NCBI GenBank assembly: GCA_963674495.2
Contig: CAXXLG010000002.1
Span: forward strand, 558,001-622,000
DNA length: 64,000 bases
Source of the DNA: RGIG3178 sp963674495
GTDB taxonomy: Bacteria > Bacillota > Clostridia > Christensenellales > QAND01
Reading direction: 5' to 3'
The translations under genes and the position numbers were made by a program. Positions 1-8,702 of the stretch are shown piece by piece (position 1 is the first letter of the stretch; each line of letters starts with the position of its first letter). Below the pieces are notes generated by a model. It was not told the DNA's origin. It searched no databases and saw nothing but the letters and a program-made list of their open reading frames with translations.

Positions 1-130
1 GGCTCATGGCGTACAGTTTCTTTTCTCGGTTGCACACGCTGATGTTACCACCCGTTCCGCTGGTTAATCCCATCTCCAGCATCTTGAGGCAATACGCGCG
101 CACCTGCTCCCGTTCCTCGTACAAAAGCAT
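1..130 (-). CDS. Class II aldolase/adducin-family protein, N-terminal fragment
   Basis: Only the first 43 codons are in the window; the gene continues beyond position 1. The N-terminus carries the family signature GLTSGTGGNISV at about residues 21-32, a phosphate-binding glycine-rich segment of L-fuculose-phosphate and L-ribulose-phosphate-4-epimerase type proteins. The ATG at 130 follows a clear GGAGG (plus-strand 140-144). It is the last visible gene of the minus-strand operon that starts at 4777, so it probably cleaves a phosphorylated sugar or hydroxyacid made by that pathway. The exact substrate cannot be told from this fragment. Confidence 0.85.
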   Translation of the reverse strand, partial: MLLYEEREQVRAYCLKMLEMGLTSGTGGNISVCNREKKLYAMS

Positions 131-233
131 GTGTTAAAACCTCCTTGATAATTGATTCTTTGAAAGGACATATCGCCCTTGCAAGGTCCCGTTATTTCCC
201 CGCCCGGTTTCCATGCGATGATTTTTCGGCCGG

Positions 234-1118
234 TTACAACAGCCCCATTTCCGTCAACACTTTTTTAAGCTGCGCGTGCTCTTCGTCCGAAAGCCTACCT
301 GCCGGAGCGACGCACGGGCCGGCCTCGATGCCAAGCATCTCCAGGCTTTCCTTGATCATGGCCGGAAACGTTCCCAACGAAAACGCGATGCGTAGCGGTG
401 CCAACCTATACTGTTCACGCAAGCTGCCCTCAAGATCGCCCTTGATAAAAAGATCATAGATGTCCGCGCATATTCTGGGAGCAACATTGGCACAGGATGC
501 AATTGCACCCGTAGCGCCGTAGCAAAGCGCCGCATGGATCAACGTATCGCGTCCCATCAACACATTGAAATCCTTGTCCTTGGTGAGGCGAATGTATTCG
601 CCGGTCAGCGTCAAATCACCGGTGCTGTCCTTGATGGCCACGATGTTCTCAATATCCGCCAGCTTTTCCAGCGTTGCGGGGGTGATGGTCACACCGGTTT
701 TGGGCAGATTGTTGTATAAAACCACGGGCAGGCTTGTGCTCTGTGCGATGGCTTTATAGTGTTCATATAGCTCGGTCTGGCTTGGTTTGATGAACATGGG
801 CGTCAAAATTGAAACCGCGTCCACCTTGCATTGCTCGGCGATCTCGGTCAGCTCGATGCATTCGCGGGTGGTGATGGCACCGGTACCGGCGTACACGGGT
901 ACGCGTCCGCTGACCTCGTCCATGGTGATCTCCATCAACTGTTTCTTTTCCCTGTAGTTCAACCCGTAGAACTCGCCGGTGGTTCCGATGACAAAAACGC
1001 CGTGCACGCCCCCTTCGATGACGTAGTTGAGCAATTTCCTCGTTGCGCTTTCGCTGACATTCCCCTTTCCGTCCAGCGGGGTGATCAATGCGGGGATAAC
1101 GCCTTTCGCTTCAAACAT
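234..1118 (-). CDS. DapA-superfamily (dihydrodipicolinate synthase/N-acetylneuraminate lyase) class I lyase
   Basis: A 294-residue (beta/alpha)8 aldolase of the DHDPS/NAL superfamily, the usual family length. GTTGEF at residues 45-50, Tyr135 (in YNN) and the Schiff-base Lys163 (in AIKDSTGD) are present. True DapA enzymes carry YNVPxRT, with an arginine that binds aspartate semialdehyde; here the motif reads YNNLPKTG. I therefore infer a catabolic 2-keto acid lyase rather than the lysine pathway enzyme. The ATG at 1118 is chosen because AAGGAGGA lies just upstream; the frame is open further but without a ribosome binding site. It sits between the 2-hydroxyacid dehydrogenase and the class II aldolase genes in one operon. 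Confidence 0.88.
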   Translation of the reverse strand: MFEAKGVIPALITPLDGKGNVSESATRKLLNYVIEGGVHGVFVIGTTGEFYGLNYREKKQLMEITMDEVSGRVPVYAGTGAITTRECIELTEIAEQCKVDAVSILTPMFIKPSQTELYEHYKAIAQSTSLPVVLYNNLPKTGVTITPATLEKLADIENIVAIKDSTGDLTLTGEYIRLTKDKDFNVLMGRDTLIHAALCYGATGAIASCANVAPRICADIYDLFIKGDLEGSLREQYRLAPLRIAFSLGTFPAMIKESLEMLGIEAGPCVAPAGRLSDEEHAQLKKVLTEMGLL

Positions 1119-1214
1119 CCTGTTTTTTCCTCCTTCTGTTTTGTGATTCTGCTTTGCCAAATATATAAGCGCCCTGGGGCGGATTACCTGCCGTATATGC
1201 ATCCTTGTATAACT

Positions 1215-2147
1215 TTAAGCGTTTACCGGCCACAACGGTTTTTCACCGTTGAGTACCCTGTCTATCTCCTGTGCGGCATGCAGCCCCATCCGGTCTGCAG
1301 CTTCGCTTGTCTGTGCGGCACAGTGCGGCGTCAACAGGCAGTTGTCAAGATCGAACAGTTCGCTATCCCGATTTGGCGGTTCGGGGTCAAAAACGTCCAG
1401 AGCGGCACCGGCGAGACGTCCCGCCTTGATCGCTTGGATCAGCGCGTCCTCGTCCAGCACCAACCCGCGCGCGCAGTTAATCAGATAGGCGGATTGCTTC
1501 ATCAGCGCAAGTTCGGGCTTTCCCACCGATTTTCGGGTGTTCTCGTTGGCGGGAAGGTGCAGCGATACAAAATCGGATATTTGAAACAGCTCGTCTCGGT
1601 TGGTGATTCGTTCCACTGTTTCGGGCAAAACCGGTACGAACGGATCGTACGCGACAACCTTCATGCCAAAACCGTGCGACGCCATCTTTGCCGTCAGCGC
1701 GCCGATCCTGCCACAGCCTAACAGCCCCAGCACCTTCCCTTCAAGCTCAAAGCCGAGGTTTTGGTTGCGTATCTCCCAATGGTCTTGGTGAAATTCCTTG
1801 CGTATACGCGGCAAGCTCTTGGCGCATTCGAGGATCAGCGCCATGGTATGCTCTGCCACGCTCAACGCGTTGGCGGTGGCCGCTATGCACACGGTAATAC
1901 CGTGGTCCATGCAAGCTGCAACATCGATGTTGTCATAGCCCACGCCGTGGCGTGCAATAACCCGAAGCTTGGGGCATTGCTCAATCAACGCGCGTGGGTA
2001 TTTCGCCGTTCTGGCCAGTATAGCGTCGCAGTCGCGGGCGGCTGTAGCCATGTCCGCTCCGCCCATCACAAGCTCGTATCCCCGCTCCAATAAATATTGT
2101 TTGCCCGGATCGGTGATATCCTGCCAAATCAGAACCTTTTTGCCCAT
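1215..2147 (-). CDS. D-isomer-specific 2-hydroxyacid dehydrogenase (SerA-like)
   Basis: A 310-residue NAD(P)-dependent dehydrogenase that interconverts a 2-keto acid and its D-2-hydroxy acid. The Rossmann motif GLLGCGRIG lies near residue 140. The three catalytic residues can be placed: Arg in NCARG, Glu in FDPEPP and His in TPHCAAQ. There is no ACT domain, so a role as regulated phosphoglycerate dehydrogenase is unlikely. The start has AAGGGGAT upstream. Its position between a LarA-type protein (2-hydroxyacid racemase family) and an aldolase suggests oxidation or reduction of an operon-specific hydroxyacid; the substrate is unknown. Confidence 0.88.
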   Translation of the reverse strand: MGKKVLIWQDITDPGKQYLLERGYELVMGGADMATAARDCDAILARTAKYPRALIEQCPKLRVIARHGVGYDNIDVAACMDHGITVCIAATANALSVAEHTMALILECAKSLPRIRKEFHQDHWEIRNQNLGFELEGKVLGLLGCGRIGALTAKMASHGFGMKVVAYDPFVPVLPETVERITNRDELFQISDFVSLHLPANENTRKSVGKPELALMKQSAYLINCARGLVLDEDALIQAIKAGRLAGAALDVFDPEPPNRDSELFDLDNCLLTPHCAAQTSEAADRMGLHAAQEIDRVLNGEKPLWPVNA

Positions 2148-2187
2148 GCGTATCCCCTTCCCTTTATTTGGTTTTTAAAATACGCGG

Positions 2188-3459
2188 TTACCGCGCAATA
2201 ATCTCAACGCCGTTTGGCATAAACAAAACGGTGCTGTGTGCGCCTGCGATCATATCCGCCTTGTTCATGGCATCTTCATAGCTTTGCGCGTGCACGAGGC
2301 CAAAAGCTTCAATAAGTTGGGCATCGCAATGCGCGCTCATGAGTATGACCGTTGCTTTTTTCATCACCCGCGCCAATATCTGCGCCTGCCACTGATCGGG
2401 CAGCGTTCCGCCACGCCCGCGGGAGAGGATTGCTTTTTCCACCGCTTCGGGCGTTTTGTTTTGAACAAACAGGTTATAAAACCCCTCGCTGCCATGCCCG
2501 TCCACGCAGGAACACACCGCAATGATAACGCCGCACTCTTTCACGAACGGTTCCGCGCCGGACATGCATTTAACAGCCTGGTATATGTTCAGATCCAGCG
2601 GATGTCCACCGTTGCCCGTGACTACAATGTCCGCCGTTTGGCCTTTGACTAAGGTCTGCTGCTGTACAAACGCACAGCCCACTTCATGAGCCGCCTGCGC
2701 GTCCCCTGCAAAGGCACGCACGATCTGTTTTTTCTCGTTGAGGCATACGTTGAGTATAAACGCAAGGCCCACCCGTTTGGCCGCAAAGATCATATCGTGG
2801 TGAACCGGGTTGTTTTCAAGCACGCCGTTTCGCGCGCTCTTGTCGGCAATGAACTCAGCGTTGTGGTTGAAAAACACCGTTTTTTCCGAAGCAATGCCGG
2901 GCAGCACGCTTTTTCTGCCACCCGAAAATCCCGCAAAGAAATGTGGTTCGATAAAACCTTCGGACAATATAAAATCCGCCCATTCGGCTTGTTTGTTGAG
3001 CCACAGTTCCCCGCCGGACGGCATGATACCGAAATGAACCATCTCATCCAGTCTGGCATTGTGCACCAGCACCGTTTCACGGTCCACGATCGAATCACCA
3101 AAGCGCGTGCGCAGCTCGCTGTCCGTTGTTATCCTGTGAAATCCCGTTGCCACCAGGATATGGATGTCCGCATCCGGTGCACCCTTTCGGATTTCGTTTA
3201 GCAGAATGGGAACGGTGATAGCGCTGGGCATGGGCCGCGTATGGTCGCTGGTGATGAGCAGCACACGTTTTCTCCCGCGCACCAGTTCGCATAACTGTTT
3301 TGTGCCGATGGGCGATAATAGCGCTTCCTTCACAATGTCCATCTGCTCTATCGGTGATACACCGGGCAAAGCTTTCGGCGTTACCGTGCCCAAATAGCGG
3401 GCTTGATCCACTTCGCACGCGATATTATCGTGATAATACGGGACATGTACAATGGGCAT
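2188..3459 (-). CDS. LarA family protein (nickel-pincer lactate racemase-like, DUF2088)
   Basis: A 423-residue member of the LarA family, whose founding member racemises lactate using a nickel-pincer nucleotide cofactor. Family signatures seen are SDHTRPMP near residue 76 and GFSGGRKSVLPG around 175, which includes the lysine that binds the cofactor, followed by NHN. Paralogues act on other 2-hydroxyacids, so lactate should not be assumed. No larB, larC or larE is visible in the window, so the cofactor would have to be made elsewhere. The start at 3459 is chosen because GGAGG lies 8 nt before it; an in-frame ATG five codons upstream overlaps that ribosome binding site. Confidence 0.88.
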   Translation of the reverse strand: MPIVHVPYYHDNIACEVDQARYLGTVTPKALPGVSPIEQMDIVKEALLSPIGTKQLCELVRGRKRVLLITSDHTRPMPSAITVPILLNEIRKGAPDADIHILVATGFHRITTDSELRTRFGDSIVDRETVLVHNARLDEMVHFGIMPSGGELWLNKQAEWADFILSEGFIEPHFFAGFSGGRKSVLPGIASEKTVFFNHNAEFIADKSARNGVLENNPVHHDMIFAAKRVGLAFILNVCLNEKKQIVRAFAGDAQAAHEVGCAFVQQQTLVKGQTADIVVTGNGGHPLDLNIYQAVKCMSGAEPFVKECGVIIAVCSCVDGHGSEGFYNLFVQNKTPEAVEKAILSRGRGGTLPDQWQAQILARVMKKATVILMSAHCDAQLIEAFGLVHAQSYEDAMNKADMIAGAHSTVLFMPNGVEIIAR

Positions 3460-3592
3460 GCTTGTTGCCTCCATAGACTTTTGATTTCATCTGTTGATGG
3501 GATACGTTTGGTAAAAAGTATTCGGCACGCTGTTTATAAACGGATTGTTCCGATCGGGATCGTCGCCGTCACGAAGTCCAAAAAATCGGCTG

Positions 3593-4777
3593 TTACTGCT
3601 CTTGTACCCAATCCCCATCATGGAACACGGTTTTTCCGTCTACGATTACACGTTGCGGTACGATGCGGATATCCAACGGATTGCCGTCGTACAGTACGAT
3701 ATCGGCGTCCTTGCCCACTTTGATGCTGCCCACCCTGTTTGCAATGCCGTTGATTTCGGCGGCGTAGATGGTGATGGATTTGAGTGCCTCCATCTCGTCG
3801 AGCCCCGCGCGCACCGTAAGCGCCGCCTGAAGCGGCAGGTACATGCTGGGCAGGACGGGATGATCACTCATCAAGGCTGTGCGAATGCCAGCTTTGTGGA
3901 GGATGGCGGGCGCTTCAAAGCTGATGTTGGTCAACTCAATCTTGCTGGCGTCTGTCAACAGCGGCCCGACGATCACCTTTGCACCCTCCGCTTTGAGTAT
4001 ATCTGCAATCAGATATCCCTCGGTGCAATGATCAAGGGTATAATCTAGGTTAAATTCCTTGCAGATGCGTATGGCGGTCAAGATATCGTCCGCCCGGTGC
4101 GCATGGCATTTTAGTGGGATCTCGCGCTTTAAAACGCTGGCGATGATCTCGAGTTTCAGATCCCGGTCAGGCATTTTAGTGGGGTCCAATTGACCCAGTT
4201 CCTGTTTGCGGATGTAATCCTGGCCCTTTATGAGCTGTTCCCGCAAGATCGCGGCAGTTGCCATGCGCGTGATCGGAGACTTATTCTGCTTGTGGTACAC
4301 CCGTTTTGGGTTTTCTCCAAACGCCACCTTCAGTGCGGTCGGCGCTTTGATGATCATGTCGTCCACCCGGCTGCCATGCGTTTTCATGGCCAAAAACTGT
4401 CCGCCGATCACGTTGGCGCTGCCCGGTCCGGTCACCACCGTGGTGACGCCGTGGCGCAACGCCATCTTAAAATGTTTATCCACCGGATTGATGGAATCAA
4501 TCGCCCGAAGCTGAGGCGTGACGGGATCCATGGCCTCGTTGCCGTCATCGCCTTCAAAACCCATTCCCCATTCCCATAGGCCGATATGGCAGTGAGGATC
4601 GACAAAACCCGGCAGAACCCATGTCCCACCAGCATCGATCGTTTCCTCGTTTTCGACGGCGCTAAGGCCATAGCCCACCGAAGCAATTTTACCGTCCCGT
4701 ATCAGAATGTCGCCGCCGTCGAGGACCTCATCCTCCATGGTCAAAACTCTTCCGCCTTTTATCAGCAACGGTACCAC
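3593..4777 (-). CDS. Metal-dependent amidohydrolase (imidazolonepropionase-like)
   Basis: A 394-residue amidohydrolase-superfamily enzyme. Metal-ligand motifs in order are DPHCHIG near residue 62, KCHAHRADD near 222, LDHCTEG near 248 and MSDHP near 297, followed by the usual C-terminal KVGKDADIVLYDG strand that closes the small beta-sandwich. It probably hydrolyses a cyclic amide or ureide; the substrate is unknown. It is the first gene of the minus-strand operon. The GTG at 4777 has no clear ribosome binding site, whereas the TTG at 4768 lies 9 nt after GAGG and gives the more typical MLIKGG start, so 4768 may be the real start. Confidence 0.85.
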   Translation of the reverse strand: MVPLLIKGGRVLTMEDEVLDGGDILIRDGKIASVGYGLSAVENEETIDAGGTWVLPGFVDPHCHIGLWEWGMGFEGDDGNEAMDPVTPQLRAIDSINPVDKHFKMALRHGVTTVVTGPGSANVIGGQFLAMKTHGSRVDDMIIKAPTALKVAFGENPKRVYHKQNKSPITRMATAAILREQLIKGQDYIRKQELGQLDPTKMPDRDLKLEIIASVLKREIPLKCHAHRADDILTAIRICKEFNLDYTLDHCTEGYLIADILKAEGAKVIVGPLLTDASKIELTNISFEAPAILHKAGIRTALMSDHPVLPSMYLPLQAALTVRAGLDEMEALKSITIYAAEINGIANRVGSIKVGKDADIVLYDGNPLDIRIVPQRVIVDGKTVFHDGDWVQEQ

Positions 4778-4959
4778 CCTCTACGTACGCCGCGGGCCTT
4801 TTCCGCCCGTAACGACGTTGTGTTTTGTAGGTTTATCCCGAATATATGGTTCACCCCGCACAACCACGGCGCCATGTCATTCAGTGTACTGAAGCGGCAC
4901 CGAATACAGTTCCCAAGGCTGCGATGACAAGCTATGTTTGCCTTGATTAAACCACCTGT

Positions 4960-4965
4960 ATTATA
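4960..4965 (-). promoter_or_regulatory. Candidate -10 element for the amidohydrolase-LarA operon
   Basis: Read on the minus strand this is TATAAT preceded by ATGC; no good -35 is visible 16-18 nt upstream, so it may need an activator. A transcript from here would have a leader of about 180 nt before the amidohydrolase start. I recognise no riboswitch in that leader. Confidence 0.35.
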
Positions 4966-4998
4966 GCATATGGTCGCATGAAAAACAGCTTTATATCT

Positions 4999-5026
4999 TT
5001 GCTTTTACACCGAATCAGGCTATACT
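4999..5026 (+). promoter_or_regulatory. SigA-type promoter of the aldo/keto reductase gene
   Basis: TTGCTT and TATACT are separated by 16 nt. The predicted start of transcription is about 25 nt before the AAGGAGG of the reductase gene. It is divergent from, and close to, the -10 candidate at 4960. Confidence 0.45.
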
Positions 5027-5059
5027 ATTGCTGTATTGAGTTTTCAAGGAGGAATGGAT

Positions 5060-6076
5060 TTGGAAAAAATTCGATTGGGCAAAACGGATCTTATGGTCAC
5101 ACGCACTTCGTTCGGCGCACTGCCCATCCAGCGTACCGATTTGGACACCGCCGTTGGTATATTGCGCAAAGCATTCGACAGTGGCATCAACTTCTTTGAT
5201 ACGGCACGCCGATACACCGACAGCGAGGAGAAGTTGGGGCATGCATTGGGCGATGTGCGGAATCAGTACATACTTGCGAGTAAAACGCCGGCCACAACGA
5301 GGGCAGGTGTGATGGAAGATGTGCACAAAACGCTAGAATTGACACGTTCGGACTATATCGACCTCTATCAGCTTCACAACCCCAAGGAGGTGGATTACGG
5401 TCCACAAGGCGCCTACGCCGGCATGTTGGAGGCCAAACAAAAGGGGTACGTGCGCCACATCGGCGTAACCAACCACTCGCCGAAGCTTGCCATAGAATAC
5501 ATCGAAAGCGGCAAATTCGACACGCTGCAGTTTCCCTTCAGTTACCTGTCCGGTTCGGTGGAATTTGATCTATTGTCCCGATGCAAAGAACAGGATATGG
5601 GCTTCATCGCCATGAAGGCGCTCTGTGGCGGCATGGTGGCCAACGTGCCCGCCACCTTCACCTTCATCCGACAGTACCAAAACATCGTTCCCATCTACGG
5701 CATACAGCACGAATGGGAGCTGGACGAATTTTTAGCGCTGGACAAGAATCCTCCGGCTTTGGACGATGCGATGCAACATATCGTCGACAAGGACAGGCAG
5801 GACCTCGCCAGCGAGTTCTGCCGCGCCTGCGGCTATTGTATGCCCTGTCCGGTTGGCATCGAGATTCCAACGTCCGGCCGCGTGTACCTGCTGGCCACAA
5901 GGTCGCCCTATCAGCGGTTTTTAACGGACGAATTTTTGGCCGTGCAAAAGCGAGTGGAGGACTGCATCCACTGCAACCAGTGTGCACAGAAATGCCCTTA
6001 TGGCCTGGACACACCTACCATGCTGGCACATCAGCACGCGCAGTTTATGGACTGGTACCGCGAGCACAAGCAATAG
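5060..6076 (+). CDS. Aldo/keto reductase with C-terminal 4Fe-4S ferredoxin domain
   Basis: A 338-residue protein. Residues 1-250 form an AKR barrel (FDTARRYTDSEEKLG contains the catalytic Asp/Tyr region; KTPATT is the catalytic Lys segment). The C-terminal part has CRACGYCMPC and CIHCNQCAQKCP, the cysteine spacing of an iron-sulphur domain. This fused architecture is common in anaerobes, where it probably couples carbonyl reduction to electron transfer; the substrate is unknown. The TTG at 5060 is preferred because AAGGAGG ends 7 nt before it, while the ATG at 5054 almost touches the ribosome binding site. It is transcribed alone, with a terminator just downstream. Confidence 0.88.
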   Translation: MEKIRLGKTDLMVTRTSFGALPIQRTDLDTAVGILRKAFDSGINFFDTARRYTDSEEKLGHALGDVRNQYILASKTPATTRAGVMEDVHKTLELTRSDYIDLYQLHNPKEVDYGPQGAYAGMLEAKQKGYVRHIGVTNHSPKLAIEYIESGKFDTLQFPFSYLSGSVEFDLLSRCKEQDMGFIAMKALCGGMVANVPATFTFIRQYQNIVPIYGIQHEWELDEFLALDKNPPALDDAMQHIVDKDRQDLASEFCRACGYCMPCPVGIEIPTSGRVYLLATRSPYQRFLTDEFLAVQKRVEDCIHCNQCAQKCPYGLDTPTMLAHQHAQFMDWYREHKQ

Positions 6077-6083
6077 GCGCATT

Positions 6084-6115
6084 AAAAAAAACGCCGCGTG
6101 TGCGGCGTTTTTTTT
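6084..6115. terminator. Bidirectional rho-independent terminator
   Basis: A 7-bp stem ACGCCGC/GCGGCGT with a GTGT loop is flanked by an A run on the left and eight T on the right, so it can serve both the reductase gene and the convergent AEC transporter gene. Confidence 0.85.
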
Positions 6116-6126
6116 ATTATAAAGAA

Positions 6127-7074
6127 TTATCCCATGATGATCACGTACAGGGGCAGTATTACAATGCTACACAGCACCGTCCAGAAGAAGCTCAGCGCGG
6201 CGTAGTCCCGATCCGCCCCATAGGCTCCACAGAGGATTACGGTGTTGATCATGATGGGCATGCCGCTCATCAGCACACAAACGGTGCGCATCATACCGGT
6301 TACGCCGAACAGCGTACAGAATCCCAGCGCCACGAGCGGTGCCACCAGAAACCTCGCCAGTATGACCGCGAAAACATCACGGTTGAGTTTGAGACCGCGA
6401 AAACCATACTCGCTGTATATCTCATACAGTGCGTTGCCGGAAAAAAACAGCGATAGCGGCGTGGACAGATTGCCGATGTATTGGGTGATGGTGGTCAGCA
6501 TGTCCGGCGGCTTGATGTCGGTCAGCGCCATAACAAACACAATGATGATGATGATCACGTTGACCGAAAACACCTTTTTCAACAGCGTACCGATTGAGAA
6601 CTCGCCCTTGCCCTGTGCGTCCGCCTGTATGCCGGCATTGCCGAACGACCAGAACAATGTTGTCTGGAAAATAAAGAAATACATCGCGATGGGAATGCCC
6701 GCATCGCCGAACAGCGCAATCACGACGGGCAACCCGAAAAACACGGTGTTTGGACAACCCGCCATCGCCGCAAACGTGCGTTGTCTGTTTTGCCGAAGGC
6801 GCAAAACGTACTTGCCGAACAACCACCCGCCAAAATACATCAAGGATATGGTCAATGCGGGTATGACAAGCATGCTGCCCGCCGTTGCGATGGAATCCTT
6901 GTCGATGGCGGTGAGCAACTTGTTGAAGATGGTGCACGGCACGGCGAGCAGCACTACCAGTTTGCTCAGCAATGAACGGTTTTGCGGCGTGATCCACTTT
7001 ACACGCGATAATACAATGCCGACCCCTACCAGGACAAATATATTCAGCACCGCTTGTACGGAGTCAAAAATCAA
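6127..7074 (-). CDS. AEC-family (auxin efflux carrier type) transporter
   Basis: A 315-residue integral membrane protein with about ten hydrophobic segments arranged in two halves, typical of the AEC/bile-acid:Na+ symporter fold. The second half begins near residue 165 with a very hydrophobic IIII stretch. Bacterial members export or take up organic acids such as malate or malonate. The start is TTG behind GGGGGA. It lies alone between a shared terminator and the aspartokinase gene. It could serve the hydroxyacid operon further left, but that is only proximity. Confidence 0.85.
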   Translation of the reverse strand: MIFDSVQAVLNIFVLVGVGIVLSRVKWITPQNRSLLSKLVVLLAVPCTIFNKLLTAIDKDSIATAGSMLVIPALTISLMYFGGWLFGKYVLRLRQNRQRTFAAMAGCPNTVFFGLPVVIALFGDAGIPIAMYFFIFQTTLFWSFGNAGIQADAQGKGEFSIGTLLKKVFSVNVIIIIIVFVMALTDIKPPDMLTTITQYIGNLSTPLSLFFSGNALYEIYSEYGFRGLKLNRDVFAVILARFLVAPLVALGFCTLFGVTGMMRTVCVLMSGMPIMINTVILCGAYGADRDYAALSFFWTVLCSIVILPLYVIIMG

Positions 7075-7136
7075 TTATAATCCCCCAAACTGAGGTTTGC
7101 TGGATAAATCGTATGTGCTTTATTCCGCAAGCCCAG

Positions 7137-8456
7137 CTATCTGGCAAACTCGGCATAAACCGCCCGAAGTGCCACCTCAAAATCGCTCTGCTCGATGCCA
7201 ACAATGATGTTGATCTCGCTTGATCCCTGATCGATCATACGCACGTTGACGCCGGCCCGGCCAAGCGCCGTAAACAACCGGCCGGCCATGCCCACCTGAC
7301 GTATCATACCCCGTCCCACCGTAGCGATCAGCGCCAGGTCATGCTGCACCTCCAGCGTGTCCGGTTGGCACAGTTCGCGAATGCCCTGGCAAACCTGTGC
7401 TTCCAGTCCATCCAGCTGCGCTCGTTGCACCACTACCGACATGGTATCAATGCCGGTGGGCAAATGTTCGAACGAAATACCATGTTTTTCAAAAACCGAC
7501 AACACTCTGCGCCCAAAGCCCAGCTCGTTGTTCATCTTATCCTTCTCAATGTTAAAGATGGAAAAGCCCTTGCGCCCGGCTACGCCTGTGATGCCGATGT
7601 TGCCAGGGTCATTTGCGTCGGCTACAATCAGCGTACCGCGGTCCTGTGGCCTGTTGGTGTTTTTAACAGCGATGGGAATGCCGCTCTTGCGCACGGGAAA
7701 GATGCTGTCCTCATGCAGCACGGTGGCACCCATATAGGATAGTTCGCGAAGCTCCTGGTACGTGACCGTGGGTATTGTCTTGGGATTTTGTACGATGCGG
7801 GGATCCGCCATCAAAAAGCCGGACACGTCCGTCCAGTTTTCATACAACGTTGCACCCGCCGCACTGGCCACGATGGAACCGGTGATATCGCTGCCGCCGC
7901 GTGAAAACGTTTTAATACAGCCATCCGGCATGCAGCCGTAAAATCCGGGTATGACAGCGCGCTCATGATGTTTAATCAGCTCGGACATAGCTTGCTGCGT
8001 TTTATCTTCGTCCAGCGAACCGTCGCTATGGAAGAATATCCCCTGCACCGGATCCACAAAATCGTAGCGCAATAAACGGGACAGGATCAACCCGTTGAGG
8101 TATTCTCCACGGCTGGCCACATAGTCCACGCTGATGCCGGACTGTATATCGCTCCAAACCTTTTGAAGTGGCGTTTGGATATCATAACCCAAACCAAGAT
8201 CGTGCACGATGGCACAAAAACGGTGCGCGATGCGATCAAAGGCCGCATGCGCCCGATCTCCATGTCCACATTTGATCAGGTTATGGCAACTGTACAGAAT
8301 GTCCGTGATCTTATCGTCGGATTCGGATGCCTTCCCGGGTGCGGAAGGAACCACATAGCGCCGTTTTTCATCGGCGCGCACGATGGCGGCCACCTTATTG
8401 AACTGCTTCGCGTCAGCCAGTGAACTGCCCCCGAATTTCGTTACGATAATCCCCAT
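7137..8456 (-). CDS. lysC: Aspartate kinase
   Basis: A 439-residue aspartokinase, first step from aspartate to lysine, threonine and methionine. The N-terminal kinase motif KFGGSSLAD is at residues 7-15; SRGGSDITG, the substrate-binding region, is near 186; two ACT domains follow from about residue 300, so feedback control by lysine or threonine is expected. The long form without homoserine dehydrogenase fusion is typical of Clostridia. GGGAGG precedes the ATG. A consensus promoter at 8491-8519 leaves a leader of only about 30 nt, so there is no room for a lysine riboswitch. Confidence 0.95.
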   Translation of the reverse strand: MGIIVTKFGGSSLADAKQFNKVAAIVRADEKRRYVVPSAPGKASESDDKITDILYSCHNLIKCGHGDRAHAAFDRIAHRFCAIVHDLGLGYDIQTPLQKVWSDIQSGISVDYVASRGEYLNGLILSRLLRYDFVDPVQGIFFHSDGSLDEDKTQQAMSELIKHHERAVIPGFYGCMPDGCIKTFSRGGSDITGSIVASAAGATLYENWTDVSGFLMADPRIVQNPKTIPTVTYQELRELSYMGATVLHEDSIFPVRKSGIPIAVKNTNRPQDRGTLIVADANDPGNIGITGVAGRKGFSIFNIEKDKMNNELGFGRRVLSVFEKHGISFEHLPTGIDTMSVVVQRAQLDGLEAQVCQGIRELCQPDTLEVQHDLALIATVGRGMIRQVGMAGRLFTALGRAGVNVRMIDQGSSEINIIVGIEQSDFEVALRAVYAEFAR

Positions 8457-8490
8457 TTAAACCCTCCCAAAACAATGACACGTCCCGTCA

Positions 8491-8519
8491 ATTATAGGCG
8501 CTGCGTTTGTACGTGTCAA
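8491..8519 (-). promoter_or_regulatory. Perfect-consensus SigA promoter for lysC
   Basis: On the minus strand TTGACA (8519-8514) and TATAAT (8496-8491) are separated by exactly 17 nt. Transcription should begin near 8484. Confidence 0.8.
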
Positions 8520-8702
8520 ACGTATACGCACCGCCCGGCAACGACAGTTTTCACTGCTTTCATCATGCCAAGCGTCTGGCATATCACAGGCACCACCAAT
8601 GCCCAAAGTCGCATCAACCGGCCGACCCCTTCGGATGACAGTGCTCTTACATTGATTGCCTCCTGCCTGTCTCGTAGCGCGGAGGCGTTTGCACTGACCT
8701 TG

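Noticed and set aside
4778..4960. Riboswitch in the leader of the amidohydrolase operon
   Set aside because: The leader is long enough, but no known aptamer motif could be recognised by eye.
8457..8702. Lysine riboswitch upstream of lysC
   Set aside because: The consensus promoter at 8491-8519 leaves a leader of about 30 nt, too short for the aptamer.
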